The notes: generated by a model from the sequence alone, not told the origin. A stretch of 64,000 nt of DNA from an uncultured Oscillospiraceae bacterium (GCA_910588145.1 CAJUPO010000004.1:85920-149919); one strand, 5' to 3'. Numbered from the stretch's first letter, positions 42,423 to 51,465 are shown. Translations and numbers: made by a program.

Positions 42423-42698
42423 TTGAAGGTTCAGCCAAACGACAGAGCAATTATTCTGGGACAGTACATATTAGAGAATAAATCCACCGTCAGAGCGGCG
42501 GCAAAACAATTTGGAATAAGTAAAAGCACTGTGCATAAAGACGTAAGTGAAAGACTGCCTAAAATCCGTCCGCAACTTTATATTCCCGTCAAGGAAATTC
42601 TTGAACAAAACAAACAGGAACGTCATATCAGAGGCGGATTAGCAACCAAAAAGAAATATGAAGAGCTTGCAAAAGTAAATAAAAAGGAACCGCATTAA
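42423..42698 (+). CDS. spoIIID: Sporulation transcriptional regulator SpoIIID
   Basis: The 91-aa DNA-binding protein matches SpoIIID over its length: ILENKSTVRAAAKQFGISKS then TVHKDVSERLPKI (helix-turn-helix) and the basic tail HIRGGLATKKKYEEL. In spore formers it acts in the mother cell under sigma-E, and switches sigma-E to sigma-K genes. I choose the TTG at 42423 (MKVQPNDRA), since GGAG at 42411-42414 is well spaced for it; a GTG at 42414 overlaps this RBS. No ATG start is possible near here. Its presence suggests a spore former or recent descendant. Confidence 0.93.
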   Translation: MKVQPNDRAIILGQYILENKSTVRAAAKQFGISKSTVHKDVSERLPKIRPQLYIPVKEILEQNKQERHIRGGLATKKKYEELAKVNKKEPH

Positions 42699-42725
42699 TA
42701 ATTATGAAAACATTAATTTTAAATG

Positions 42726-42761
42726 AAACCTTCCATGGCAAATAATATCCATGGAAGGTTT
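42726..42761 (+). terminator. Terminator of spoIIID
   Basis: A 13-bp perfect stem (AAACCTTCCATGG at 42726-42738 with 42749-42761), 10-nt loop and a long T-tract. Confidence 0.92.
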
Positions 42762-42778
42762 TTTATTTTTTAATACGC

Positions 42779-42807
42779 TTGACAAAAAGTCTCAAAAGCA
42801 GTATAAT
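42779..42807 (+). promoter_or_regulatory. Promoter of marR-MATE
   Basis: TTGACA (42779-42784), 17 bases, TATAAT (42802-42807), full consensus. Confidence 0.9.
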
Positions 42808-42811
42808 ACAA

Positions 42812-42825
42812 GTACGATTTCGTAC
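42812..42825 (+). promoter_or_regulatory. Candidate MarR operator
   Basis: A perfect palindrome GTACGA-TT-TCGTAC lies at the expected transcription start, 14 bases before the marR ATG. A protein bound there would block the promoter, as MarR-family regulators typically do to their own operons. Confidence 0.65.
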
Positions 42826-42839
42826 ATAGGAGATGCAAC

Positions 42840-43289
42840 ATGAAAAACGAAATTATTACTGACTTCAAAAGATTCAATTATCTTAACAATGAAATTGAAT
42901 CAGCTTATCATGACGCTGCATTAAAGCTTGAGCTTTCAGACAGTGCAATGATTATTCTTTATACAGTCTGCAACAACGGCGAAAACTGTCCGCTTAGCGA
43001 CATTTACCACTTGTCCGGAATAAGCAAACAAACTATTAATTCTGCTGTCCGTAAACTTGAAAAAGACGAGATAATATATCTCAGAACAGCTAACGGAAGA
43101 AAGAAAACGGTATACCTTACAAATAAAGGCAAAATATTAGTTGAAAATACAGTATTAAAAGTTATAGAAATTGAAAACGAAATTTTCGGATCATGGTCTG
43201 CAAAAGAAAGAAAATTGTATATTGAATTAACTCAAAGATATCTTGAAGCGTTTAAAAATAAAACTGCCCTTTTAGGAACAATTAAATAA
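42840..43289 (+). CDS. MarR family transcriptional regulator
   Basis: The 149-aa protein has the MarR winged helix-turn-helix: LSDIYHLSGISKQTINSAVR as recognition region (about 55-75) and KDEIIYLRTANGRKKTVYLT as wing (about 78-97). Helices for dimerisation are at both ends. It very probably represses the MATE pump gene 19 bases downstream and itself, through the palindrome at 42812-42825. The ligand, likely a compound exported by the pump, is unknown. Confidence 0.9.
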   Translation: MKNEIITDFKRFNYLNNEIESAYHDAALKLELSDSAMIILYTVCNNGENCPLSDIYHLSGISKQTINSAVRKLEKDEIIYLRTANGRKKTVYLTNKGKILVENTVLKVIEIENEIFGSWSAKERKLYIELTQRYLEAFKNKTALLGTIK

Positions 43290-43308
43290 TTTTTAGGAGG
43301 AATTAAAA

Positions 43309-44640
43309 ATGAAGATACAGCTTTCAGAACATTTTACATATAAAAAAATTCTTCTGTTTACTTTACCGTCCATAGTAATGATGATTTTCACTTCAATTTA
43401 TAGCGTAGTCGACGGTTTTTTTGTTTCAAATTATGTAGGTAAAACTCCGTTTACCGCAGTAAATTTTATAACGCCTTTTTTGATGATAATCGGTGCAATA
43501 GGATTTATGTTCGGAACAGGTGGAAGTGCATTAATTTCCAAAACCATGGGAGAAGGTGACAAAAATAAAGCTAATCAACTGTTTTCATTATTTATATATG
43601 TTACGATTATATGCGGTATTATAATATCTGCTTTAGGAATGGTTTTTATTCATCCAATAGCCGCAGCCTTAGGTGCAGAAGGAGAAATGCTTAAAAACTG
43701 CGTAACATACGGAAGAATAATACTTATTGCAATGCCGTTTTTTATGCTTCAGTTTGAATTTCAAAGTTACTTTGCAACTTCAGGTAAACCACAGCTTGGT
43801 CTTTTTGTAACACTTGCAGCAGGATTAACAAATATTATACTGGACGCCTTATTTACCGCAGTATTACATTGGGGTCTTGTCGGAGCTGCTGCCGCTACTG
43901 CTTTTACACAGGCAATAGGAGGAATAATACCTCTTATTTATTTTTGCCGTCCTAATTCAAGTCTTTTGCGGCTTACCAAAACGAAGTTCGATAAAAAATC
44001 TTTGATTAAAGCCTGCACAAATGGCTCATCTGAGCTTATGACAAATATTTCAATGTCAATAGTAAATATGCTATATAATATTCAGTTAATGAAATATGCC
44101 GGAGAAGACGGCGTTGCAGCATATGGGGTTCTGATGTATGTTAACTTGGTTTTTCTTGCATTATTTATAGGCTATTCTATCGGTACAGCACCTATTACCG
44201 GATATAACTACGGTGCGAAAAATCACGCTGAACTAAAAAATATACTGAAAAAGAGTTCTGTTATAATCGGAATATTTGCAGTATGTATGTTGATCCTTGC
44301 TAAAGTTTTATCAAGACCGCTTGCAGAAATATTTGTCGGATACGATAAATCACTGTTTAATCTTACCCTGCGAGGATTTAAAATTTTCTCTTTTGCTTTC
44401 CTTTTTTCAGGCGTTTCAATTTATGGCTCATCATTTTTTACTGCACTGAACAACGGACTTATTTCTGCGCTTATTTCTTTTTTAAGAACATTGGTTTTAC
44501 AGATTTCTGCCGTTTTGATTCTTCCGCTTATACTCGGAATTGATGGTATATGGATTTCAGTTGTCGCCGCTGAATTTATGTCAATGCTTATTACAGTAAC
44601 TTTTATTTTTAAAATGAAGAATAAATATCATTATATGTAA
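43309..44640 (+). CDS. MATE family efflux transporter (MarR-controlled)
   Basis: The 443-aa protein has twelve membrane helices in two MatE repeats. FTLPSIVMMIFTSIYSVVDG is the N-terminal repeat start and GTAPITGYNYGAKNHAELK lies in the second half. It starts after TAGGAGG. Transcribed with marR, so it is likely induced by a toxic substrate. It differs from the MATE at 40284 in sequence and in having a dedicated regulator. Confidence 0.92.
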   Translation: MKIQLSEHFTYKKILLFTLPSIVMMIFTSIYSVVDGFFVSNYVGKTPFTAVNFITPFLMIIGAIGFMFGTGGSALISKTMGEGDKNKANQLFSLFIYVTIICGIIISALGMVFIHPIAAALGAEGEMLKNCVTYGRIILIAMPFFMLQFEFQSYFATSGKPQLGLFVTLAAGLTNIILDALFTAVLHWGLVGAAAATAFTQAIGGIIPLIYFCRPNSSLLRLTKTKFDKKSLIKACTNGSSELMTNISMSIVNMLYNIQLMKYAGEDGVAAYGVLMYVNLVFLALFIGYSIGTAPITGYNYGAKNHAELKNILKKSSVIIGIFAVCMLILAKVLSRPLAEIFVGYDKSLFNLTLRGFKIFSFAFLFSGVSIYGSSFFTALNNGLISALISFLRTLVLQISAVLILPLILGIDGIWISVVAAEFMSMLITVTFIFKMKNKYHYM

Positions 44641-44720
44641 TTATTTTAATTTTTATTTTTTATACTTACTCCCAATATGTTAATTTTTCTATACTTTTAA
44701 AACATAAATTTATATTTTAA

Positions 44721-44757
44721 AAATGCTTTTTGTAGTTATAATATACAAAAAGCATTT
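44721..44757 (+). terminator. Terminator of marR-MATE
   Basis: A 14-bp stem (AAATGCTTTTTGTA at 44721-44734 with 44744-44757), then ACTTTTTTA. Its last bases overlap the -35 box of the next promoter. Confidence 0.78.
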
Positions 44758-44783
44758 ACTTTTTTAAAAATAAATGCTATAAT
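44755..44783 (+). promoter_or_regulatory. Promoter of the polytopic membrane protein gene
   Basis: TTTACT (44755-44760), 17 bases ending TGC, TATAAT (44778-44783): extended -10. Confidence 0.65.
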
Positions 44784-44830
44784 AAAAAGCATCAAATAAT
44801 AAAATATAAATACTGGAGGAATATTAAAAA

Positions 44831-46459
44831 ATGAATGCGGCGGGAAACCTAAAAAATTATCACGAAAATAAACTGGAAAAGACTGCTCGTCTTGTTATCA
44901 GCATTTTTATGATCTTGATTATGGGATTTTTGACAATAGTCAGTCTTCTGCATACAACGGGTATGGACATTGTACCTGAAATCGAATCGGTAAGCTACCT
45001 AAATGATAATTTTTATATTAATATTTTATTTTTAGCACTCAGTGCGGCAATATGTTTAATTATAATGCCTCTGCTGAAAAAAATGCCTCTTTGGATTGAA
45101 ATAGCTGTTATTTGCATTTGGACCATAATACTTGGATTTATTTGGATATACTCATCCCAGTCTGCTCCAACTGAAGATTCGTTTCATGTTACAAATGCCT
45201 CATTATTATTTGCTGACAACAATTTTTCATCTTTAAATGAAGGTTATTTTAAAAATTATTCTTTTCAATTGGGATATGTATTTTTTAATGAAATCCTTAT
45301 AAGAATAGCATCAATTTTCACTGAAGTACAAAACTTACTTTTTCTTGAAGCTCTCAATGTTATATTTCTTGCTGCTGTATATGCAGGAATACTTCTTATA
45401 AATAATAAGATTTTTAATGATAAACGCATTTGTCATCTTACATTTTTTCTTTTGCTGTTTAGCTTTCAGCCCATTCTCTTCAGCAGTTTTCTTTATGGAA
45501 TAATTCCCGGACTTATGTTTGCAGTATGGGCTGTTTACTTTGAAATATCATACCTTAAGGAAAGTAAGATTTATCAAGCAATTCTTTCCGCAGTATTCAT
45601 AGCGCTTGCAGTTATGATTAAGTCTAATTATAATATTATTCTTATTGCAATACTTGCTATGGCTTTTGTTAAGCTTTTCAGCCGAAAGAAATATATAAAA
45701 GATATTGTTTATATGGTTCTATGCGGAGTTCTTGCAGTTTCAATCACTCCAGCAGTAAAATCAATGTATGAAAGCAAAAGCGGCGTAGATCTTGGTGATT
45801 CTATTCCATATGTATCCTGGATTTCAATGGGCATGAATGAACCTTCCTTCGCCGGATGTGCTCCTGGATGGTATAATTATTCCTGTACTGTAACAAACTT
45901 TGAAGAAAATAATTTTAACAGCAGTGAAGCAAGTAAGGATTCAATAGAAAACATAAAAGAACGGCTTAGTTACTTTATAAGTGATCCTCAGTATGCCAAC
46001 GACTTTTTCTATGAAAAAATAGTTTCACAATGGAATGAAACAACTTATCAGAGTATATGGACAAACAAGGTTCGTGGTCAATATGCTGAAAAAGGTGCTT
46101 TAGCATCATGGGTCTGCAATGAGGGCGAAAGTGCAGTATCAGCATTTATGGATTTATATACTCAGCTTATTTTTGCGGCAGTATTATTTGGAGTTATTAT
46201 GTGCACACGTAATAAAAATCTTTTTAGTACAATTTTTCCCCTGATAATACTGGGAGGATTTTTATACCATCTGATTTCAGAAGCTAAATCACAATATTCT
46301 ATTCCATATTATATAATAATGACTGGCTTTGCAGCATATGGATTATGCTGTTTATATGATATACTGGCTTCTAAAGCAGGAAAAATTAAATGGATTTCCA
46401 AGATATTTAATTTTCCTAAGCATGAAATGTCTGCAAAAATAGAAGCTTCAGACAAATAA
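44831..46459 (+). CDS. Polytopic membrane protein, possible GT-C type glycosyltransferase
   Basis: The 542-aa protein has about 11-13 predicted membrane helices, starting with two near residues 22-42 and 60-80. A loop after helix 3 contains SSQSAPTEDSFHVTNASLL, with acidic residues at the position where GT-C (GT39/PMT-like) enzymes keep their catalytic Asp/Glu. A large extracytoplasmic loop follows about residue 300 (CAPGWYNYSCT, with Asn-rich sequence). GT-C enzymes use polyprenyl-phosphate sugars to glycosylate proteins or wall polymers. No neighbouring glycan genes exist, so function is open. The start has GGAGG. Confidence 0.6.
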   Translation: MNAAGNLKNYHENKLEKTARLVISIFMILIMGFLTIVSLLHTTGMDIVPEIESVSYLNDNFYINILFLALSAAICLIIMPLLKKMPLWIEIAVICIWTIILGFIWIYSSQSAPTEDSFHVTNASLLFADNNFSSLNEGYFKNYSFQLGYVFFNEILIRIASIFTEVQNLLFLEALNVIFLAAVYAGILLINNKIFNDKRICHLTFFLLLFSFQPILFSSFLYGIIPGLMFAVWAVYFEISYLKESKIYQAILSAVFIALAVMIKSNYNIILIAILAMAFVKLFSRKKYIKDIVYMVLCGVLAVSITPAVKSMYESKSGVDLGDSIPYVSWISMGMNEPSFAGCAPGWYNYSCTVTNFEENNFNSSEASKDSIENIKERLSYFISDPQYANDFFYEKIVSQWNETTYQSIWTNKVRGQYAEKGALASWVCNEGESAVSAFMDLYTQLIFAAVLFGVIMCTRNKNLFSTIFPLIILGGFLYHLISEAKSQYSIPYYIIMTGFAAYGLCCLYDILASKAGKIKWISKIFNFPKHEMSAKIEASDK

Positions 46460-46476
46460 ATATAAAATAAAAAGTT

Positions 46477-46510
46477 ACCGTTTAAGGATTTTTTTTAATT
46501 CTTAAACGGT
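46477..46510 (+). terminator. Terminator of the membrane protein gene
   Basis: ACCGTTTAAG (46477-46486) pairs with CTTAAACGGT (46501-46510), extended by four weaker pairs, then TTTTTTATT. Confidence 0.88.
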
Positions 46511-46656
46511 TTTTTATTAATAAAACTTTCATATTTTATTACCAATTACTGCAAAAACCTAAGCAATATACATAAATTTATATAAAAAATCTAATTTTAT
46601 TTACTATAAGTATTATTAATTCATAAATTATTTAAAAATATATAACTAAAAAATGA

Positions 46657-46685
46657 TTGAATTGATTTTTAATATGATGTATAAT
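46657..46685 (+). promoter_or_regulatory. Promoter of the sigma/anti-sigma pair
   Basis: TTGAAT (46657-46662), 17 bases, TATAAT (46680-46685). The rest of 46511-46757 is very AT-rich with no gene or other clear signal. Confidence 0.6.
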
Positions 46686-46757
46686 TAATTACAGATATTT
46701 CCATTAAAACATTTATTATTACATAAATATATACACGTAGAACAAGGAGAATACAAA

Positions 46758-47300
46758 ATGATAAGCCTTTACCTCTCAGCTTTGGACACTTACGAATACA
46801 AAAGCAGATTTGAAAAGTTTTATATAGAATTTCGTCAGGATATGTATGCTGTCGCATATAGCATTTTGAACAATAAAGAGGACGCTGAAGATGCTGTTCA
46901 TCATGCATTTATAACAATTGCAGATAATTTTGATAAAATAAAAGAAATTCCTTGTCAGGAAGTCAAAGCCTATATTGTTATTATAATTAGAAACACATCT
47001 ATAAATCTTTATAATAAAAACAAAAGAAGATTTTACCTAAGAGCTGAATTTGACGATAATGAAGCATCAGTAAATTTAAACCTTCTTGAAAATTATGAAT
47101 ATGAACAATTAGTAAAAGCAATATCAAAACTACCTCAGATTTATAAGGACGTTGTATTTTTACATTATCTCCAAGAATTTACAACGAAAGAAATCTCTAA
47201 AATGTTTAATATTTCAATTGATAATGTGTGGAAAAGAATAGAGCGATCTAAAAAATTGCTAAAGGAAATATTGGAAAGAGGTATAGAATATGCAAAATGA
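46758..47300 (+). CDS. ECF-type RNA polymerase sigma factor
   Basis: The 180-aa protein has sigma region 2 (about 22-85: MYAVAYSILNNKEDAEDAVH then HAFITIADNF) and region 4 (about 120-170: LPQIYKDVVFLHYLQEFTTK and the helix-turn-helix ISKMFNISIDNVWKRIERSK). It lacks regions 1.1 and 3, as ECF factors do. It directs polymerase to a small regulon, often stress-linked. The next gene overlaps it by 11 bases and probably encodes its inhibitor. Target promoters are not evident in the window. Confidence 0.88.
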   Translation: MISLYLSALDTYEYKSRFEKFYIEFRQDMYAVAYSILNNKEDAEDAVHHAFITIADNFDKIKEIPCQEVKAYIVIIIRNTSINLYNKNKRRFYLRAEFDDNEASVNLNLLENYEYEQLVKAISKLPQIYKDVVFLHYLQEFTTKEISKMFNISIDNVWKRIERSKKLLKEILERGIEYAK

Positions 47301-47955
47301 TAAATTCAAGCAGGCGATATTTGAAGCTCTGGCACATGAATATGAAAATTCTATAAAGATAAAGGAAAAACATATCTTTTCATCAAAATTTGAAAAGAAA
47401 ATGAAAAAGCTGATTAACATTCACAAAAAGCCGTATTATTTTATAATTAATACGGTAGGTAAAAAGGTAGCTTGTATTGCTATTGGAACTGTTATAGCAT
47501 CTTCTATTACTTTGATGAGTGTCGACGCTATCAGAAACGTTTTCTTTAACTTTTTTATCAATACCAGTGAAATGTTTTCTATTGTTCAGTCTATTTATGA
47601 CGACGAAGCACCTGTCACTATTGAAGACAAATATGAAATCACTTATAATCTGACCGGCTATTCCTCAAAAATTATAAAAAATGAAAGTCAATTCCACAAT
47701 ATTTCTTATACAAAGGATAATATTTTAATTGACTATTGCCAGCATGTTAAAACTAAGTATATCAAAATATGGAATACAGAAAAAACAGAAGTAGAAAATA
47801 TAAAAATCAATGAATTTGAAGCTGTTTATTTTATTGATACTAAAAATTTCCATCATTTGATATGGGATAACGGAGAATATATTATTTCTCTTAGTTCAAA
47901 TATAGATAAAAATATACTAATTGATATGGCCGAGTCAGTACAAAAAATTGAATAA
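47290..47955 (+). CDS. Putative membrane anti-sigma factor (DUF4367 type)
   Basis: The 221-aa protein has a basic cytoplasmic N-terminal part (about 1-55) and one membrane helix (about 60-80, ACIAIGTVIASSITLM). Its extracytoplasmic C-terminal domain resembles DUF4367, seen in many clostridial proteins encoded after ECF sigma genes (FEAVYFIDTKNFHHLIWDNG then EYIISLSS). It likely holds the sigma factor at the membrane until an outside signal is sensed. No zinc-binding HxxxCxxC motif of classic anti-sigma factors is present. Function is inferred from layout and the 11-base overlap. Confidence 0.75.
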   Translation: MQNDKFKQAIFEALAHEYENSIKIKEKHIFSSKFEKKMKKLINIHKKPYYFIINTVGKKVACIAIGTVIASSITLMSVDAIRNVFFNFFINTSEMFSIVQSIYDDEAPVTIEDKYEITYNLTGYSSKIIKNESQFHNISYTKDNILIDYCQHVKTKYIKIWNTEKTEVENIKINEFEAVYFIDTKNFHHLIWDNGEYIISLSSNIDKNILIDMAESVQKIE

Positions 47956-47964
47956 AAAATAATT

Positions 47965-47998
47965 AAGCAGGGCAGCCTTATATACAGCTGTCCTGCTT
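47965..47998. terminator. Terminator overlapping the end of the PfkB kinase gene
   Basis: AAGCAGGGCAGC (47965-47976) pairs with GCTGTCCTGCTT (47987-47998) with one G-U pair, followed on plus by TGTTTCTTT. Half of the hairpin and the loop hold the last codons and stop of the minus-strand kinase gene. Confidence 0.78.
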
Positions 47999-48958
47999 TG
48001 TTTCTTTACCCAATAATTTATTTATATCGCCTAACTTAGGCATAACTCTTAAAGCGCCTTTTTTTGTGGTGATTATAGCTGCCGCTGCATTAGCAAAATG
48101 CAATATTTCAGTAAGCTCAACGTTTGAAAAATCTTTGAATCCACGCCTGAGTATTTCACCCAGGACACATCCGCAAAATGTATCTCCTGCACCGGTAGTT
48201 TCAACAGTTTTAACTGGGATTACCGGTGAAAATGCAGAACTGCTTTCAGAAAAGGCCATGCTTCCATTTTTTCCGCATGACAAAAATATAAGCGGTATAT
48301 TGTATTGCTGTTTAAGCTTCTGTACTGCATTATTTAGATTTTTTTCTCCTGTTAACCATTGTATCTCATTGTCAGAAATTTTAAGAATGTCACAATGCTC
48401 TAATCCAAATATTATTTTTTCCTTTGCCTCTTCAATACTGCTCCATAAATTTTCCCGTAGATTGGGATCAAAGGAACATAACACTTCATTTTTTTCAGCT
48501 ATTGCAATTGCTTTTTTCGTAGCTGCTTCACAGATCCTATTCGTCATAGAAAGCGATCCGTAATGAAAAATTCTGCTGTTTTTTATATATTCTTCATTTA
48601 CTTCATTCTCACTGAGCATCATGTCTGCCCCAGGATTTCTATAAAACGAAAATTCTCTGTCACCATCAGGTAATGTATGCACAAACGCAAGTGTAGTATT
48701 TACTGAATTATCTACTGCAATGCCTGAAACATCAATACCTGCCTCTGATACTGCCTGCTTTAGCTGTCTGCCAAATATATCATTACCTATTTTTCCGATA
48801 AAAGAAGTTTTATATCCCAAATTAGAAAGCATAGCAAGAACATTACAAGGAGCCCCGCCTGGATTCGCCTCCATTACTGGATTCCCTTGAGAGCTTATAC
48901 CATTTTCAGTAAAATCAATCAAAAGCTCTCCCAAAGCGCAAACATCAAATTTACTCAT
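47978..48958 (-). CDS. PfkB family sugar kinase, likely fructokinase
   Basis: The 326-aa kinase has the PfkB signatures: NPGGAPCNVLAMLSNLG (about 31-47, sugar site) and VETTGAGDTFCGCVLGEI (about 255, with the catalytic Asp). It abuts galT and closes the raffinose operon. Sucrose phosphorylase upstream releases free fructose, so phosphorylation to fructose-6-P is the expected role. 2-Keto-3-deoxygluconate kinase-type relatives have similar sequence, but context favours fructose. Its 3' end forms part of the terminator. Confidence 0.85.
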   Translation of the reverse strand: MSKFDVCALGELLIDFTENGISSQGNPVMEANPGGAPCNVLAMLSNLGYKTSFIGKIGNDIFGRQLKQAVSEAGIDVSGIAVDNSVNTTLAFVHTLPDGDREFSFYRNPGADMMLSENEVNEEYIKNSRIFHYGSLSMTNRICEAATKKAIAIAEKNEVLCSFDPNLRENLWSSIEEAKEKIIFGLEHCDILKISDNEIQWLTGEKNLNNAVQKLKQQYNIPLIFLSCGKNGSMAFSESSSAFSPVIPVKTVETTGAGDTFCGCVLGEILRRGFKDFSNVELTEILHFANAAAAIITTKKGALRVMPKLGDINKLLGKETKQDSCI

Positions 48959-50469
48959 TACTTACTATCCCCCATAATTTTGTCAACAAACCTCAGGAAA
49001 GCAGACTTTCCATTTTCAGTTCTTTTAAAAACTCCAGAGTCGAATAAAACCTGTTCAAAAACCATACCAATTTCTTTTTTAAGAATCTTTTCAGCATTTT
49101 CTTCTGAAAATTCAGGATGCTTCTTTAAAACCTCTTCTACCCATTGTGCATGTTCAGCTGCTTCCTGATATTCATAAATATTTCCTCTTTGGCACATACA
49201 ATTTTTAAGAATATCCATTTCACCTGCAAGCCTTGACGGAAGTACTGCAAGACCCATAACTTCTATAAGACCAATATTCTCTTTCTTAATATGATGTAAA
49301 GCCGGATTTGGGTGAAATAACCCCAACGGTCTTTCAGCTGTTGTTCTATTGTTGCGCAGAACTAAATCGCATACATACTTTTCTTCATTTTTTCTTGCAA
49401 TAGGTGTAATGGTATTATGAGGAACACCATTTGTATGTGAATAAATCCCAGATTCTGCATCATCATAGTTTTTCCAAAGATTGAGTATCATTTCACAAGC
49501 ATCAGTTAATTCATATCGGTTTTCTGAAGACAAACGTATTACAGACATCGGCCATTTTACTAAACCGGCAGAAACATTTGAACATCCGGCTACAGAAAAT
49601 ATAAACTCAACTGGGGCTTTTTCCATTGCAAAAGTAAATCTTCCGCCTTGAAAATGTTCATGACTTAAAATAGAACCTCCCACAATAGGCAAATCTGCAT
49701 TTGAGCCGAAAAAATAATGCGGAAACTGTTCTACTGCGTCAAACAGTTTTTCAAAAACACTTCGGTCTATAACCATAGGCGTATGCTTAGTATTAAATAA
49801 AATACAATGCTCGTTGTAATATCCATAGGGAGAATATTGAAGCTGCCATTTTTCATTATTAATTACTACCGGCACTGGACGCAGATTCTGTCTTGCTGGA
49901 TGGCTTAATGTTCCTGCAAAACCTGCATTCTCCGGACAAAGCTGGCATTTCGGATAATTAGCATTTTTAGCATTTATGGCAGCAGCAATATCACGTGGAT
50001 CCTTTTCCGGTTTAGAACGGTTAATACTTATATCCAGCAAACCATATTCCGATTCATATTTCCACCTAATATCCTTTTCCATTCTGCCGGACCGAACATA
50101 ATTTATATTCCTGCTGAACGAATAATACCAATTCGTAGCCTGTTCAGGTGACTGAGCATACATTGCATTAAATTTTTCAATTATTTCTCTTGGAAAAGGG
50201 GTTAATACTCCCATAATTTTTGTGTCAAATAAATCTCTTGAAGCAGATGTATCATTAATAATCTTTCTGCTGCAGGCATCGTTAACAAGTTCTTCAAGAA
50301 TATTATCCAAGGAATATATTTTATCTGAAATATCTTGATCTTTCCAAACATTCAGCTGCATTAGATCAATTAACTGATTTCGTATTACTATACAGTCATC
50401 CGGCTTAATCAGATTTACAAAAACGGCATAGTCAATTAGTCTTTGAATCCACTGATATACCATAGTCAA
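48958..50469 (-). CDS. galT: UTP-hexose-1-phosphate/UDP-glucose-hexose-1-phosphate uridylyltransferase
   Basis: At 503 aa this is the longer Firmicutes-type GalT (about 490-500 aa), not the 350-aa form. It shows GGSILSHEHFQGGRFTFAME and PVPVVINNEKWQLQYSPYGY, with candidate catalytic His in the first stretch. It exchanges galactose-1-P with UDP-glucose in the Leloir pathway. It lies 6 bases after galE and its start is followed by a one-base-overlap kinase gene. Confidence 0.94.
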   Translation of the reverse strand: MTMVYQWIQRLIDYAVFVNLIKPDDCIVIRNQLIDLMQLNVWKDQDISDKIYSLDNILEELVNDACSRKIINDTSASRDLFDTKIMGVLTPFPREIIEKFNAMYAQSPEQATNWYYSFSRNINYVRSGRMEKDIRWKYESEYGLLDISINRSKPEKDPRDIAAAINAKNANYPKCQLCPENAGFAGTLSHPARQNLRPVPVVINNEKWQLQYSPYGYYNEHCILFNTKHTPMVIDRSVFEKLFDAVEQFPHYFFGSNADLPIVGGSILSHEHFQGGRFTFAMEKAPVEFIFSVAGCSNVSAGLVKWPMSVIRLSSENRYELTDACEMILNLWKNYDDAESGIYSHTNGVPHNTITPIARKNEEKYVCDLVLRNNRTTAERPLGLFHPNPALHHIKKENIGLIEVMGLAVLPSRLAGEMDILKNCMCQRGNIYEYQEAAEHAQWVEEVLKKHPEFSEENAEKILKKEIGMVFEQVLFDSGVFKRTENGKSAFLRFVDKIMGDSK

Positions 50470-50475
50470 GCACCT

Positions 50476-51465
50476 CTATTCTTTATAACCGTCCGGATAA
50501 CGCTTGTGCCATTTCCACGCAGAAGCAATTATTTCTTCAAGACTGTTATGCACTGGACACCAGCCTAAAATATTTTTTGCCTTTTCACTGGAGGCTACTA
50601 AACGTACCGGATCACCTGCACGGCGTAAAACGTCCTCTGCCGGAATAGAATGACCTGTTACCTTTCTTGCCGTATCAATAACCTCACGAACAGAATAACC
50701 TACTCCATTACCTAAATTAAATATATTATTATCTCCGCCGTCCAGCAAATACTGCACTGCAAGTATATGCGCCTGTGCCAAATCAGTTACATGAATATAA
50801 TCACGGATACAAGTTCCGTCAGGCGTTTCGTAATCTGTACCGAAAACAGATATTTTCTCACGTTTTCCTAACGGCACTTGAAGTATGAGTGGAATCAGGT
50901 GGCTTTCAGGATTATGAGCTTCACCTATTTCACCGCTTTCATCAGCGCCGCAGGCATTAAAATATCTTAAAGAAACATATCTTATTCCATATGCAAGTGA
51001 TGACCAATAAAACATTTTTTCCATAGCGAGTTTAGTTTCACCGTAAGGATTTGTTGGTTTTGCAGTATCCTCTTCCATAATTGGAATCTGCTGTGGTTCA
51101 CCATATACTGCGGCTGTTGAAGAAAAAACAATTTTATCAATCTTATTTTTAACCATTGCATCTAAAAGTACTTTTGTACCGCATAAATTATTATCATAAT
51201 ATTTTAGCGGATTATTTACACTTTCTCCTACAAGAGAATATGCCGCAAAATGAATAACGGCGTCAATTTCTTCTTTCTGAAATACATCATTTAAAAAATT
51301 AAAATCATGCAAATCTCCGCAGTAGAATTTTGCCTGTTCCGGAACAGCTTTTCTGTACCCCGTTGAAAGATTATCAACTACCACAACTTCTTTTCCATTA
51401 CGGATCAATTCAAGTGCAGTATGTGAGCCAATATAACCTGCACCGCCTAAGACAAGAATACTCAT
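50476..51465 (-). CDS. galE: UDP-glucose 4-epimerase
   Basis: The 329-aa short-chain dehydrogenase-type epimerase has the NAD loop LGGAGYIGSHTALELI at the N-terminus. The catalytic YGETKLAMEK (Tyr/Lys) and Ser/Thr in FSSTAAVYGEP are present. It converts UDP-galactose to UDP-glucose. Overlaps the galK stop by 4 bases. Confidence 0.96.
   Translation of the reverse strand: MSILVLGGAGYIGSHTALELIRNGKEVVVVDNLSTGYRKAVPEQAKFYCGDLHDFNFLNDVFQKEEIDAVIHFAAYSLVGESVNNPLKYYDNNLCGTKVLLDAMVKNKIDKIVFSSTAAVYGEPQQIPIMEEDTAKPTNPYGETKLAMEKMFYWSSLAYGIRYVSLRYFNACGADESGEIGEAHNPESHLIPLILQVPLGKREKISVFGTDYETPDGTCIRDYIHVTDLAQAHILAVQYLLDGGDNNIFNLGNGVGYSVREVIDTARKVTGHSIPAEDVLRRAGDPVRLVASSEKAKNILGWCPVHNSLEEIIASAWKWHKRYPDGYKE

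Noticed and set aside
40284..44640. The two MATE genes as a recent duplication flanking spoIIID
   Set aside because: Their proteins are clearly different, on opposite strands and with different partners, so no recent duplication is supported.
46511..46757. Possible small gene in the longest AT-rich gap
   Set aside because: Only stop-rich short frames; no RBS-start pair apart from the sigma factor gene.
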